From the NCBI RefSeq assembly GCF_902459465.1, contig NC_047070.1, forward strand, positions 3,348,001 to 3,412,000: 64,000 nt of DNA, read 5' to 3'. The notes beneath the pieces were generated by a model. The model saw nothing but the letters and a program-made list of their open reading frames with translations. It was not told the origin of the DNA and did not search any database. Source of the DNA: Asterias rubens (Eukaryota > Echinodermata > Asteroidea > Forcipulatida > Asteriidae). Position 1 is the stretch's first letter; each line of letters opens with the position of its first letter. Positions 1 to 12,895 of the stretch are shown piece after piece. The position numbers and the translations under genes are program-made.

Positions 1-129
1 TGTCGGGGTGGAGGTAGGTCCGATCTTGCAGCCATTTGCGCTGCCATGGGCCTTTTTGTACAAGCTGTTTCCAGCCACTATGGTCTCTAAAAAGGGCTAA
101 CTATCAGGCCTGATACTTAACGTAGGCAA

Positions 130-488
130 TTAAATGCAGTGGACACTATTAGTATTTGTCAAAGACTAGCCTTCATAGTTGGTGTATCTCAATATACCCA
201 TAAAATAACTAACCTGTGAAAATTTGAGCTCAATCGGTCATAAAAGTTGCGAGATAATAATGAAAGAAGAAAACACCCTGGTTGATTTCGAGACCTCGCG
301 TTCTAAACCTGAGGTCTCAAAATCAAATTCGTGGAAAATTATGTCTTTCTCAAAAACTATGGCACTTCAGAGGGACCTGTTTCTTACAATGTTTTATACC
401 ATCAACCTCTCCCCATTACTTGTTACCAAGAAAGGTTTTATGCTAAATATTATTTCGAGTAATTACCAATAGTGTCCACTGCATTTAA
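130..488. repeat. MITE family A, full copy
   Basis: Bordered by TTAA on both sides. The terminal inverted repeats are nearly perfect (AATGCAGTGGACACTATT at the left, its reverse complement at the right). This is the best-preserved pair of ends of the most abundant family in the window. It lies in the stretch before the first recognisable RRP5 exon, which otherwise shows no coding sequence. Confidence 0.85.
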
Positions 489-489
489 G

Positions 490-625
490 GTGATTGCCTC
501 CATGCCCCCTGGTCACTGCCTTGGCGCCCTTGAAATGCTCCAGTACAAATTTACAATTTCCTCCCAAGGGTGCCCTTTACCAGGAAGAAAATGCCTTGGT
601 GCCCTTGCCCCTCCAAACATGAAGA
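490..625. repeat. dispersed repeat shared with 33715-33850
   Basis: The two stretches share CTCCATGCCCCCTGGTCA, CCCTTGAAATGCTC, TTTACCAGGAAGAAA and TGCCTTGGTGCCC in the same order. Degenerate relatives occur near 18850-18915 and 29240-29330. Class unknown. Confidence 0.65.
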
Positions 626-700
626 ATACAAGCCTGAACTATAAACCTAGGAAATAATACTACAGAGTTGATTTTGTATAAAGGTGTTGCGTGATGGCAG

Positions 701-3700
701 TGCCAAAGAAAGACAATGCAGTTTTATCATTGAGAGCTTCGGACACATGGGAGGATCACGCCGCAGTTATTGACAAGGACATTCGCTCTGCTGAGGAGTT
801 AGCAGTCGGTGACATCGTTAAAGGATATGTGAGCAGCTGCACAAAGGTCGGCGTCTTCGTCAGGTAAGTTGAACTTGTTATTGTCATTGATTTTCAATCC
901 ATGAGGAGGCAGGAACACTAGTCCTGCAGTTTTTTCATGCATGATGTTCTTCCTACCGAAATCTGTTTTCCACTTTTTGTTTTGCCCTCGGGAAAATGGA
1001 CAAAACTGTGATATACATGTACAGTAGCCTGAACAAAAGTCTATAAATGTACGACATGTATATTCTCTGCTCGAAACTACACGGTCATCAATTGGTTGTA
1101 ACATACTAAATGTTTGTCTGTTCATAGGTTAGGGAACAGAAGCTTCTCGCTCGCATACAGTACAAAGTCCTGCTCCTCACGTTCAATGCTGTCCATGGTC
1201 TCTCCCCTCATTACATTTCTGAACTGATAACGCCATACACCCCGACAAGGTCCCTCAGATCCTCTTCACAGCTTCTCCTACAAGTTCCCCCATACAGAAC
1301 AAAAACGTATGGTAAAAGAGCCTTTGCTTTCAGCGCACCCACCCTTTGGAACTCTCTTCCTGCTACCCTCCGTTCCCAGATAAACCCGGACCTCTTCAAA
1401 TCCCATCTCAAAACTCACTTGTTCTCTCAATCTTTTTTTGTAATATTGTATTGTTTAGTTTATTTGTTGCTTTCTCTTGTATAAATGTGTTTATTTGTTT
1501 TGTAAAGCGCATTGTGAGTGCTTGCAGTACTGAACTGCGCTAAATAAGCATTTCTTCTTATTATTATTAACCTTATCCCTAAATGTTGTCTTTAAATTGT
1601 TGCTTATTATTGAACTATTGTGTACCTTATACTAATAATTATATCATACCTCATACTGTATTGCTTTTGTAGTTTCAACATAAATATGCAATATTGTAAT
1701 TTTTGCATTGAAATAAATGTTACTGAATGAATAATTGCAATTTCATATTTCAGCTTTTTGCTTTTACAGTCCACAGTTGGCATAGAGGGTCTGAACAGAC
1801 AGGGAAAGAACATGTTTTCTTGAAATGCTCTGTCCTTCAAAATGTTTCTGTTTTTCTTGTTGGCAGTTTATCACGAAAAGTTTTTGGTCGAATCCAAATG
1901 AAGAACTTGTCGGAATCTTTTGTCAAGGATCCAGGACCTCTGTTTCCAACAGGAATGCTTCTTACTGTTGCAGTGTTAAGGTGAGAGAATCTAGTAATAA
2001 TTTATGTCTTAAAGACAGTGGACACTATTGGTAATTGTCATAGACCAGTCTTCTCACTTGGTGTATCTCAACATATGCATAAAATAACAAACCTATTAAA
2101 ATTTGAGCTCAATTGTTCGTCGAAGTTACGAGAGAATAATGAAAGAAAAAACACCCTTGTCACACAAGTTTTGTGCTTTCAGATGCTTGAATTCGACACC
2201 TCAGCTGAGGTCTCGAATTCCATTCAAATATTTGAGTGAGAAATTACTTCTTTCTCAAAAACTACGTTACTTCAGAGGGAGCCGTTTCTCACAATTATTT
2301 ATACTATCAACAGCTCTCCATTGCTTGTTACAAAGTAAGATTTTATGCTAACAATTATTTTGAGTAACTACCAATAGTGTCTGGTGCCTTTAATAGAGAG
2401 TTGCTTCGATAAAGAGGTCTGAAGTCTACTGCCTCGGCAGTAGCTTTATCCTAAATCGTTGCATGTTCTTGGTATTAACTCATGGCTACAAACGTCTCCA
2501 AGCTTGATGTATTCTTTATCCTCGATGCAAAATTAACATCTATTATATTGTTGAGGTACCCGCTGCCAAAACAAAGGATTCCAACTGCCTCTAGCAATCT
2601 CGGTAGTTTAGTTGGTAAGACACTGCTCTAGAATTGCAAGGGTCATGGGGAAAAAAAGATGAAAACAACTACTGAAAAGCTATTTGAAACAAATGGAATT
2701 TCAATCTGTCTCTATAAAAAACTGACTTGAATCTAATGAGAGAGAGAGAGCAAGATTCTGCGCTGAGATTTATTTTGGGGGAATGAGGCCAGTTTTTTAA
2801 GGAGGGGTTTGATGTTATTTTTATACAAAACCCTTTGATGAACCAGAAGTGCGAATGTAACAACATTTCTTATTGAGTGTATTATTGTTTACTTTTCTGG
2901 TAGCGTTAATAAGAAGTCAGGAAAGATTGAGCTCTCTTCAGCGAGCACTGCCACTGGCGCCGAAGATCCGGTTCCTGCCAAACTCAGAGTGACAAGTAAG
3001 TTTATATTTAAATCCAGACACAAGATATGATCCAATAATTCAGCCCAGTGTATTCATCCTGTGCATTGGTGCACAGCCGTCACGGCTACGTATTTTTTGG
3101 GTGTCCATTTTATGAACAGCAGTTTGAAACCACCGATGTAGCTGTTATCTTAAAGCCATTGGACCCTTTCGGTAAACAGTGTTGTCCAAGGCCCACACTT
3201 TGTGTACCACATCTTCTATATCAAATAACAAACCTGTGGAAATTTAGGCTCAATCGGTCATCGGAGTCGGGAGAAAATAACGGAAAAACCCACCCTTGTT
3301 TCCGCGCGTTTCGCCGTGTCATGACATGTGTTTAAAATAAATCCGTAATTCTCGTTAACGAGAATTTATATTGTTTTGCTGTTTTCTCAAAAGTAAAGCA
3401 TTTCATGGAATAATATTTCAAGAGAAGTCTTTCACCATTGCCTTCTGTAAACCCTGTAAGTTATTTGTGTACTTTTATTTTTTTTTCTGAACCGAAAGGG
3501 TCCAATGGCTTTAATGTTATTTGTATAATCAGTTAAAGGTACCCGTTGCCTTGGATCGGTCGAGTTGGTCTTTGAAAAGCGTTGGTAACAGTTTGTTATA
3601 AAATGCATTGATTAGAAAGATGTTTTAAAAGTAGAACATAATGATCCACACAAGTATCACTCGAAATTGCATGGTTTTCCTTTTACCTCGTCGAAAACCA

Positions 3701-6700
3701 CAGTGGACCAATGATGGGAGTCAAAATTTTGAGTCCCATAAATGGCCGCCCATGTTAGTTCCCAAAGTAAAAGGAAAACCACACAATTTCGAGGCAAATG
3801 TGTGTGGATTATTGTATTCTACTTTTAAAACATCTTTCTAACCATATGCATTTTATAACAAACAAATGCTTTTCTAAGACCAACTTAACCGATGCAAGGC
3901 AACGTGTTCCTTTAACAATTTTGCGTCAATGATGAATAAAGAGTTTGTCGAATACAAGATCTGCATAGAGTTACTCAACAGTTGTCTGTTGTTCATTTGG
4001 TGTCTTTGTAACAAAAAGGGTACTCATAATTGTGAATGTGCCTATTGACATCATGCTGCCATCTTAGAGGTAAAATAATGGGCCAATGAGCAACCTTCTT
4101 TTGACCTCTCGTAGAGGGCTCTCTGCTCAAATGATGTCATTTGTGTCAGGTATATTATGTAACATCATGTTATGAATATGAATAATGTTTTATTGTCACT
4201 TGCAAAAAAACAAATATTTGTACAATGAAATGCGTTTTGGTTTTATAATAGCGTGTCTAAAAATGCGTTATATAAAAATACACACTAAAAATTTACCATT
4301 TATACAAAAATACTTTGAACATTTTATATAAACATTTATGAAAAGTATTACAATATACAGGCAAAATACAAAAGAAAAAAACAGCATGATAAGGTCTAGC
4401 AATGTTCGAATGTTATTAAAAATTGTGGGTTTATTTTTTATTTATTTTTATTTACAGGAAAGAAGAATCTGAAGAGGAAACGAAACATATCGGAAGGAGA
4501 GGAGGACATTGATAGCGGATTAGAAGAACCAGAAACATTGAGTGACACGGAAGTAGAGGTTAGTTTCAACTCGTCCACCTACCCCCCCCCCCCCACCCCT
4601 CCAACCCGTGCCAAGTATTGGTTCAAGTTAGGAATTTACATATTGGTTAAAGTGCACATGTTCAAAATCTCGGCTTATAAAACTTTCTAGGGGCAAGTGA
4701 CAAAAACACAGTTAACTAGCGTCGTCAGCTACTTTTAAAAAAGATTAAGCACAAAGCCTGTTGGTGAAATAAAATTTCACCATAACTTGTTTCCCTACAC
4801 CCAAATGTACAAATGGGTACCTGCAAGATCTGAGTCATGCATTTGATCAATTCCAAACTGCAGCTTGAAGTATGTTTGTCCGAGAGCAAAATCTTGAGTG
4901 AATTTTCCGTCCAGTTCAGATTCAAACCATAATTTTGTGTGATTTTTTTCTTAATTTTAGGTGATACAGAAACCAAGAGAGGGCGCTCCAGTTGCTCGAC
5001 TCAACGTTGACTCTGGATTTAGTTGGGATAGTAGTCATGCACCAGATGCCAAGAAGAGTAAGAAGACAGTACTCCGCAACGAGGAGGAATCCAGCAGCGA
5101 GGAAAGTGATGTGGAAGAGGAGGAGACAGTTGTCAAAGAGGTAAGAATTCAAGAAATTGGTTCGATCTGTGGCGTGATGTTCATTCAATCTTATATCTTT
5201 TAGTTTCACATGCCGGGTCATCTCTTTGGAACAGCGTCCCACCTAAATCTCAAAACATATCTATTTTGGAAATCATAGCTTTGGCCTCTGCTTTTCTTTG
5301 TGTGTAGCAGAGTTCTTGTTTTTGTAACAGGAGTGTCATTCTTGATCGCCAGCCTGGGCCTTGAATACCCAGCAAGGTGGATATGTGCTCAAAACAAGTC
5401 TTCATTACTATTATTATTATTATTCCTGGCAGACATGCCGCACTAAAAAGGTTCAATTTTATTGTTGTTATTATTAGAGTGGGTTTTCTTGTGTTGTGAA
5501 CCGAGAGAAAGCCCAAATAAAAATTAAAACTTTGATGTTGTCAATGCTTGAAATATTGAAAAGGTTTGCCTCACCACTTGGCCAAGTATACTAATCTAAC
5601 CTGAGTCCAAACTTGTTGGTGTTGAGTGTCATAAGAGTGGGGAAGGGAGGTTATTGTTGTTCAAGGTGACACAAATTTTATATTTAAAAAATATTTTTTC
5701 CCAGCAGAACTGTCATTACATAGAAAATAGATGTGATTTAATTGAACTTCTATTGACATTTTACTCATCGGTGTATATTTTCTGTTTTCAGAATGAAAAA
5801 AGGATTCTCTGATTTAAGTCAATACTTTTGTTGTTTTTTGCACTTGGAATTTTTTATATTTTTTATTTATTTTTTTATTTTTATTCAAGTGCTAGTCACA
5901 CAAGGCCTGAAGGCCACTTCAAGGTGTGGGCTACAATAATTTTTTTCCAGAGGCCGTTGCCACCTTCCCCTTGGGCTGAAACAGGGTTACCCCTTTACAG
6001 TCGTTACCCCCCTTGTATCACAACGTGAGGGTTCTGTTTGGTGATTTAAGTTTTTTCTTGGTTGACGTCTCTCTTAGCCTTCTCAGGTCAAAAGCAAGAA
6101 GGAGAAGGAAGCCATAGAAAAGGCAGAAGAAGAGCTTCTCTTCAAGGTATGTGATCTTTTAAAAATAATTTTGAATAATTTTTTTTGTCCCTCCATCTTG
6201 ATGTAAAGCCAAATATTTACACTTGAGCCACAGAGCCCGGACTTCCTGCATAAATGATTAGTACAGATATGGGTCACAATTTGACAAAGCACTGTTAGAT
6301 TCATCTCTCTCGTGACTTGGCAAGTTACTGAGTATACAGTTCTTATTCCATAGGATTAACTTATATACATTGTACAAAGAAGACTTTGTTGTTCTACGGT
6401 GCAAATATAACGAATCCCACCAAGTAAAAATGCCTGGTTTTTTTTCCTTCTCAGAACTCAATCAATACAGTGCTTACACACATCGGTGTAAGGGGAAAGT
6501 ACTGAGTATACAGTGCTTACACACATCGGTGTAAGGGGAAAGTACTGAGTATACAGTGCTTACACACATCGGTGTTAGGGGAAAGTACTGAGTATACAGT
6601 GCTTACACACATCGGTGTAAGGGGAAAGTACTAAGTATACAGTGCTACACACATCGGTGTAAGGGGAAAGTACTGAGTATACAGTGCTAACACACATCGG

Positions 6701-9700
6701 TGTAAGGGGAAAGTACTGAGTATACAGTGCTTACACACATCGGTGTAAGGGGAAAGTACTGAGTATACAGTGCTAACACACATCGGTGTAAGGGGAAAGT
6801 ACTAAGTATACAGTGCTACACACATCGGTGTAAGGGGAAAGTACTGAGTATACAGTGCTTACACACATCGGTGTAAGGGGAAAGTACTGAGGATACAGTG
6901 CTTACACACATCGGTGTAAGGGGAAAGTACTAAGTATACAGTGCTTACACACATCGGTGTAAGGGGAAAGTACTGAGTATACAGTGCTACCACACATCGG
7001 TGAAAGGGTAAAGTACTGAGTATACAGTGCTTACACACATCGGTGTATGGGGAAAGTACTGAGTATACAGTGCTTACACACATCGGTGTATGGGGAAAGT
7101 ACTAAGTATACAGTGCTAACACACATCGATGTATGGGGAAAGTACTGAGTATACAGTGCTACCACACATCGGTGAAAGGGTAAAGTACTGAGTATACAGT
7201 GCTTTACACACATCGGTGTAAGGGGAAAGTACTGAGTATACAGTGCTTACACACATCGGTGTAAGGGGAAAGTACTAAGTATACAGTGCTTACACACATC
7301 GGTGTAAGGGGAAAGTACTGAGTATACAGTGCTACCACACATCGGTGAAAGGGTAAAGTACTGAGTATACAGTGCTTACACACATCGGTGTATGGGGAAA
7401 GTACTGAGTATACAGTGCTTACACACATCGGTGTATGGGGAAAGTACTAAGTATACAGTGCTAACACACATCGATGTATGGGGAAAGTACTGAGTATACA
7501 GTGCTACCACACATCGGTGAAAGGGTAAAGTACTGAGTATACAGTGCTTTACACACATCGGTGTAAGGGGAAAGTACTGAGTATACAGTGCTTACACACA
7601 TCGGTGTATGGGGAAAGTACTGAGTATACAGTGCTTACACACATCGGTGTATGGGGAAAGTACTAAGTATACAGTGCTAACACACATCGATGTATGGGGA
7701 AAGTACTGAGTATACAGTGCTACCACACATCGGTGAAAGGGTAAAGTACTGAGTATACAGTGCTTTACACACATCGGTGTATGGGGAAAGTACTGAGTAT
7801 ACAGTGCTTACACACATCGGTGTATGGGGAAAGTACTGAGTATACAGTGCTACCACACATCGGTGAAAGGGTAAAGTACTGAGTATACAGTGCTTACACA
7901 CATCGGTGTATGGGGAAAGTACTGAGTATACAGTGCTTACACACATCGGTGTATGGGGAAAGTACTAAGTATACAGTGCTAACACACATCGATGTATGGG
8001 GAAAGTACTGAGTATACAGTGCTACCACACATCGGTGAAAGGGTAAAGTACTGAGTATACAGTGCTTTACACACATCGGTGTATGGGGAAAGTACTGAGT
8101 ATACAGTGCTTACACACATCGGTGTAAGGGGAAAGTACTGAGTATACAGTGCTTACACACATCGGTGTAAGGGGAAAGTACTGAGTATACAGTGCTAACA
8201 CACATCGGTGTAAGGGGAAAGTACTAAGTATACAGTGCTAGCACACATCGGTGTAAGGGGAAAGTACTGAGTATACAGTGCTAACACACATCGGTGTAAG
8301 GGGAAAGTACTGAGTATACAGTGCTTACACACATTGGTGTAAGGGGAAAGTACTAAGTATACAGTGCTAGCACACATCGGTGTAAGGGGAAAGTACTGAG
8401 TATACAGTGCTTACACACATCGGTGTAAGGGGAAAGTACTAAGTATACAGTGCTAGCACACATCGGTGTAAGGGGAAAGTACTGAGTATACAGTGCTTAC
8501 ACACATCGGTGTAAGGGGAAAGTACTGAGTATACAGTGCTTACACACATCGGTGTAAGGGGAAAGTACTGAGTATACAGTGCTAACACACATCGGTGTAA
8601 GGGGAAAGTACTAAGTATACAGTGCTAGCACACATCGGTGTAAGGGGAAAGTACTGAGTATACAGTGCTAACACACATCGGTGTAAGGGGAAAGTACTGA
8701 GTATACAGTGCTTACACACATCGGTGTAAGGGGAAAGTACTAAGTATACAGTGCTAGCACACATCGGTGTAAGGGGGAAGTACTGAGTATACAGTGCTTA
8801 CACACATCGGTGTAAGGGGAAAGTACTAAGTATACAGTGCTTACACACATCGGTGTAAGGGTATAACCAAGTTACATTCTTTATTCCTGTGCAATTTTAA
8901 CATCTATTAAATCAATTTGTTGTCAGACGGAGTGTGAATTGATGGATGAAGACAAAACACCGCAGACGTCCGATGAATACGATCGTCTCGTTCTGAGTTC
9001 TCCAAACTCCTCCCTGGTATGGATTCGTTACATGGCCTTCTACCTTCAGTCAGCCGAGATTGACAAAGCTAGAGCAGTGGCTGAGAGAGCTCTTAAAACT
9101 ATGAGCTTCAGGTCAGTATCTTTATTAGCAAAAAAAGAAGAAGAAAGTTTGGGGTTCAAATTCTACCAGAATTTCCTTTGAATACTTCCAGCATTACAGA
9201 GCTTTGTCTGAATTCATTTGTAGCGACAAGTTGAAACTGTTTGATTTCTGCTTTGGGATTCTGCTTTGGGAATCTACATGTAATCACCTTTGTTCTAAAG
9301 AATTTTTTACATCTCAGTGAAATGCCAAGCTTTATTTATTTATGCAACTGCAAAAGATATGAGTACCACTAAAAAAAAAGAGGCTGGACTAGACAAATTA
9401 ATGTAGAGGTATTGCTTTAACACAGCTGACAACTGCCCTCGATTCTGCAGAAGTTTCCCTGAAAATAACCCAACCTTTCCATGATCTGCTGAACAATTTT
9501 GGAAATCGCCCTACTTAAGGAAACTTATTCCCTATTTTGTTAAATGTAGTTCTTTATATCTCCCCAACTGATGCACTATCTCCCGGACTGCAAGATGCAA
9601 ATGTTTGCAGCTCTGCAATAAAGACCAACATCCCTTAAGAAGCGAAAACAAAATCATCTTCATCTCAAGAGTGTTTGAGCAACCACTAACATTCCAAAGT

Positions 9701-12457
9701 TTTATTCTTGATATTATTTAGAGAGGAGTCTGAGAAGCTGAATGTGTGGGTGTCATTCTTGAATCTTGAGAATCTATACGGAACGGAAGAGTCTCTACTC
9801 AAGGTGTTTGAGAGGGCGCTAAAGCACTGTGAACCAATCAAAGTCTTCCAGAATATGGTCAACATCTACGTCCGCACAGAGAAACTCGAGGTGAGTGGCA
9901 CTAAAGGCCCGGTCCCACTGCAGCGATACGATAACGATAACGATAACGATGCAAAGAGACGCATACTATTGGTTGAATGAGCATGTACATATCCTGCGTG
10001 GAGCAATTCAACCAATACAATGCGTTCTCTCTGCGTCGTGATCGTTATCGTTTTCGTTATCGCTGCAGTGTGACTCGGCCTTTAGACTCATGATAAGTCA
10101 GAAATTTTTCCAATTTTATTATTACTTTCATAGCTGTATTTACCCATATCTCTTTTTTGATTGTCACATAACATCAACTCTGTTCCTGCCTAAACCCGTA
10201 CAAAGAAAAGAAATTTCAGACCTTTTAGGTCAGCCTTATGAAGAAAATCACCCACAGCTAAAGCAAGTTCCTGCTCTGTGATACACTTCTGAGGACACTG
10301 CCCTTGAAAGCGTTGCTAAATCTGAACCCTAGGGGCTATCAAGAGGTTGAAATACCGTCCTTTCATCAAATACCTACTCAAACCTAGTTTTAGACTGTTT
10401 AGTCAGCAATGGCTCTCCCTCCTGCATTGTGAGTAGCACTTATTGCTGCAAGAATCTTGTATTGGTTTTTATTTACACCGAACGGGCGTAGCAAAGTACT
10501 AAAAACAACAAATATACAGACTTTTTACAAGAATACAAAGACCTCTATTACACTGTCTACTGTCTGAATTTACTATTGGTGCTAAACAATAATAATATAA
10601 TTTATTTTGAATAAAGCGTCTTCCTTAAAAAAAAAAAATCTAAAAACGCTGTACAGAATTAAAAAAACATTAAGCTAAAAAGAGATAAGCAAAATACAGC
10701 AAGATTACATTGTCCAAAATGACCGACAAAATACAAACAGCGGGAAAAACAACAACAACACAACAATTAAATTTAAATAAGTTGTGGATGAATGGTGTTT
10801 CAAATCCTGGTGTTGCAGTTTTTCGCTGCGTTAAAAAAACATTGCTAAGTGTGGAATTAATTTGTACATTTTTTAATGCATTTGTTGTTTCAGCAAGCAG
10901 AGCAGTTGTACAATACGATGGTGAAGCGATTTAACTTCAATAAAGATGTCTGGATCAGCTATGGTTACTTTCTGATGAAGAGCGGACGTCACGGTGCAGC
11001 CCACAAACTTATGCAGAGAAGTTTCAAAAGTCTAACACAAAAAGAGCGTAAGTTTCACTGTACTCATCAAACACAAGTTCAACTTAAACGATTTATGTTT
11101 TGGACTGTACTGTTGTTGATTTATATATCAGTTGGAGAGTGAGATGAATAAAATATCGGTTATAAAGATTTTGTGATGTCAATGACACATTACAGGAAAG
11201 CGCCATTAAAGAAATTCTGAGTTTGGCCAAAAAAAACTCGGAAAGTATACATCCTTTTTACTGAGTGGGTGTTTTTAACATTGAATTTCTGGGGTCATTA
11301 ATTTAACTTAATGGATGAGCAGTTACTCTTCCTGAGGCATTGAGCAGCCCAACTGCCTTTTGCATGATCCAATTAAGTCCACAGTTTGGAAAAAAAGGAA
11401 TTACATGCAGATAACAAGTGTGAGTTGCCCGATAAAAAGGATGTTTTATTTTAGCTTTTCTTATTTGGAGCTTTCCCGTTATGGTTAGGTTTACAGTTTT
11501 TCAAAAGTATAAATAATTTACAAGCTAGAATAAAAAACAAAATACGGGTTGTATTAATTGATATAATTTGTTCCTTCCAGATGTTGATGTAATTACAAAA
11601 TTTGCTCAAATGGAGTTCAAGTTTGCCGAAGCTGAACGAGGCAAGACGATGTTTGAAAATGTCCTCAGCAACTATCCAAAGCGTACTGATATCTGGTCGG
11701 TGTACCTGGATATGATGATCAAGGAAGCAGATGTAGAGGCTGTCAGGTACAAGACTTTGCTTCAATTGTCATAGCTCAAGCAGTGATAAAGTGCTTTGTT
11801 TTTCTTAAAGAAGAAATTACAGTGTTCCACTTCCACGTCCACTGAATTGTAAAGAGTACCGCGGATTAAAAAAATCGTATGATATATTCTGTAAGTTTGT
11901 AAACCTTTTAAAAATAGTGGACACTATTGGTAATAACTCAAATTAATTGTTAGCATAAAACCTTACTTGGTATTGAGTAATGGGGAGCTGTTGATAGTAT
12001 AAAATATTGTGAGAAACAGCTCCCTCTGAAGTAGCGTAGTTTTTGAGAAAGAAGTAATTGTACGCAAAATTGATTTTGAGACCTCAGAATTAGGTCTTGA
12101 AATCAAGCATCTGAAAGCACACAACTTAATGTGACGAGGGTGTTTTTTTTTCCATTATCATCTCGCAACTTCAAAGACCAATTGAGCTCAAATTTTCACA
12201 GGTTTGTTATTTTATGCATATGTTGAGATGCACAAAGTGAGAAGACTGGTTTTTGACAATTACAAATTTTTTCTCCATGCAGACATCTTTTCGAGAGAGT
12301 CATCCACCTTAGTCTCTCGGCCAAGAAGATGAAGTTCTTCTTCAAGCGCTACTTGGAGTTTGAGAAAAAATCTGGCACCGATGCCAGTGTAGTGGAGGTT
12401 AAACGCAAGGCTGTCGAGTATGTAGAGTCTAAGATGGAGGTGGTCGCTGATAGCTGA
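701..12457 (+). CDS. PDCD11: RRP5/PDCD11-like ribosome biogenesis factor, C-terminal part
   Basis: Eleven exons can be spliced in phase: 701-863, 1867-1980, 2904-2995, 4458-4558, 4961-5140, 6087-6146, 8927-9111, 9722-9890, 10894-11047, 11581-11746 and 12283-12457 (TGA). They give about 518 residues, whereas the human protein has about 1,870, so the 5' part lies left of the window. The first three exons encode the last S1 RNA-binding domain ([14 protein letters not shown], then [10 protein letters not shown]). Exons 4-6 encode a Lys/Arg- and Glu-rich linker containing the LNVDSGFSW motif typical of RRP5. Exons 7-11 encode HAT (half-TPR) repeats, seen as W-x-x-Y and ERAL motifs ([35 protein letters not shown]). 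Known role in the family: a nucleolar factor for 18S and ITS1 pre-rRNA processing, with S1 domains binding pre-rRNA and HAT repeats binding SSU processome proteins. The least certain border is the first acceptor, because 701 lacks a clear pyrimidine tract. Confidence 0.93.
1129..1569 (+). mobile_element. 3' end of a LINE (CR1/L2-like)
   Basis: The frame starting at 1161 reads [20 protein letters not shown], then [31 protein letters not shown] and [10 protein letters not shown]. That is the C-terminal tail common to CR1/L2-type retrotransposon reverse transcriptases. A GCGC(T)AAATAA tail and ATT repeats follow. It sits in an RRP5 intron in sense orientation and is 5'-truncated. Confidence 0.75.
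2009..2393. repeat. MITE family A copy in RRP5 intron
   Basis: It begins TTAAAGACAGTGGACACTA and ends with a diverged TAGTGTCTGGTGCCTTTAA. It lies 28 bp after the donor at 1981. Confidence 0.8.
2574..2655. repeat. SINE fragment
   Basis: CAATCTCGGTAGTTTAGTTGG plus AAGACACTGCTCTAGAATTGC matches the head of the tRNA-like element at 22839. The B-box half is missing. Confidence 0.5.
3150..3514. repeat. MITE family B copy
   Basis: TTAA-bordered, with ends AAAGCCATTGGACCCTTTCGG and the inverse. The interior shares the GGCTCAATCGGTCATCGGAG block with other family B copies. In RRP5 intron 3. Confidence 0.8.
3533..3915. repeat. MITE family C copy with internal palindrome
   Basis: TTAA-bordered. The left end reads AGGTACCCGTTGCCTTGGATC and the right end is its diverged inverse. 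Positions 3660-3795 form a second inverted repeat (TCGAAATTGCATGGTTTTCC and its inverse). Confidence 0.75.
4579..4600. repeat. C-rich tract next to a splice donor
   Basis: About 20 nearly uninterrupted C residues start 21 bases after the RRP5 donor at 4559. It is a simple repeat that can form an i-motif or a G-quadruplex on the other strand. Confidence 0.8.
5889..6010. repeat. dispersed repeat shared with 25520-25635
   Basis: Both copies contain CACTTCAAGGTGTGGGCTAC, TTTTTTTCCAGA and GCCGTTGCCACCT in order. Present in an RRP5 intron and in an SLC49A3 intron. No coding content; class unknown. Confidence 0.7.
6449..8866. repeat. 43-bp minisatellite array, about 56 copies
   Basis: Units share the core GTACTGAGTATACAGTGCT followed by TACACACATCGGTGTAAGGG. 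The array fills most of the intron between the RRP5 exons ending at 6146 and starting at 8927. Variants (GTAAGG, GTATGG, GATGTATGG, GAAAGGGTA) recur in blocks, giving a higher-order period of about 345 bp (eight units) between roughly 6859 and 8076. Since 43 is 1 modulo 3, the minus strand is open over stretches in all phases. The resulting Cys-rich frames are an artefact of the repeat. Confidence 0.97.
9902..10085. repeat. palindromic MITE just inside an RRP5 intron
   Basis: The ends are inverted (CTGCAGCGATACGATAACG at the left, CGTTTTCGTTATCGCTGCAG at the right), and AAAGGCC/GGCCTTT closes the structure. It begins about 12 bp after the donor at 9891. Confidence 0.75.
11908..12270. repeat. 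MITE family A copy abutting the last RRP5 exon
   Basis: Inverse-oriented family A copy. Its right end (GACAATTACAAATTTTTT) runs into the pyrimidine tract of the acceptor at 12281-12282. Confidence 0.75.
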
Positions 12458-12649
12458 GCTGGGTCGTACAGCCGTGTCTGACTCAAGCAACTTAGGTTAT
12501 GGTTATGGCTGCTGGCTACAGGAGCAACATTGGAGAATAGGACTTTTAAATAAGGTCAGCCATAGCAGCAGCTGAAGCCATAAATTCAGACTGTTTCTGA
12601 ATTAGTGGCTATGGCTGTGACTGTGGCTAACTCACTGTGTCATAATATT

Positions 12650-12895
12650 TGGTGTGTTCGTTTAGCTTCCCCCGGGTCGACCCCGGTCTGCCCACGGTTT
12701 GTTCGAATAGCTTTGACGTCATTCCAGAGGGCCAGCCCCAAGTGCCCTGCTTGTGGAACGGGTCACTTGGGGCTGGCTCGAGGTACATGATGTCACCACG
12801 AGAGGGCGAGTGATCGTTCAGTTAGCTCTTGTCTGGGGGCTCACCCGAATGAGCACACCGGGGTCGACCCGGGGAAGGTAATCGAACACACCCAT
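12650..12895. repeat. palindromic MITE family F
   Basis: The inverted ends include GTGTTCGTTTAGCTTCCCC and GGGAAGGTAATCGAACACAC, with GGGTCGACCC inside each arm. Relatives lie at about 38996-39240 and 45574-45810. Confidence 0.8.

Noticed and set aside
6859..8764. Series of minus-strand frames encoding repeated Cys/Tyr-rich peptides
   Set aside because: They are produced by the 43-bp intronic minisatellite, which stays open in all phases on that strand. There is no start context, splicing or family resemblance.
6449..8866. Regularly spaced repeats resembling a CRISPR array
   Set aside because: The units are contiguous with no unique spacers and lie in a eukaryotic intron.
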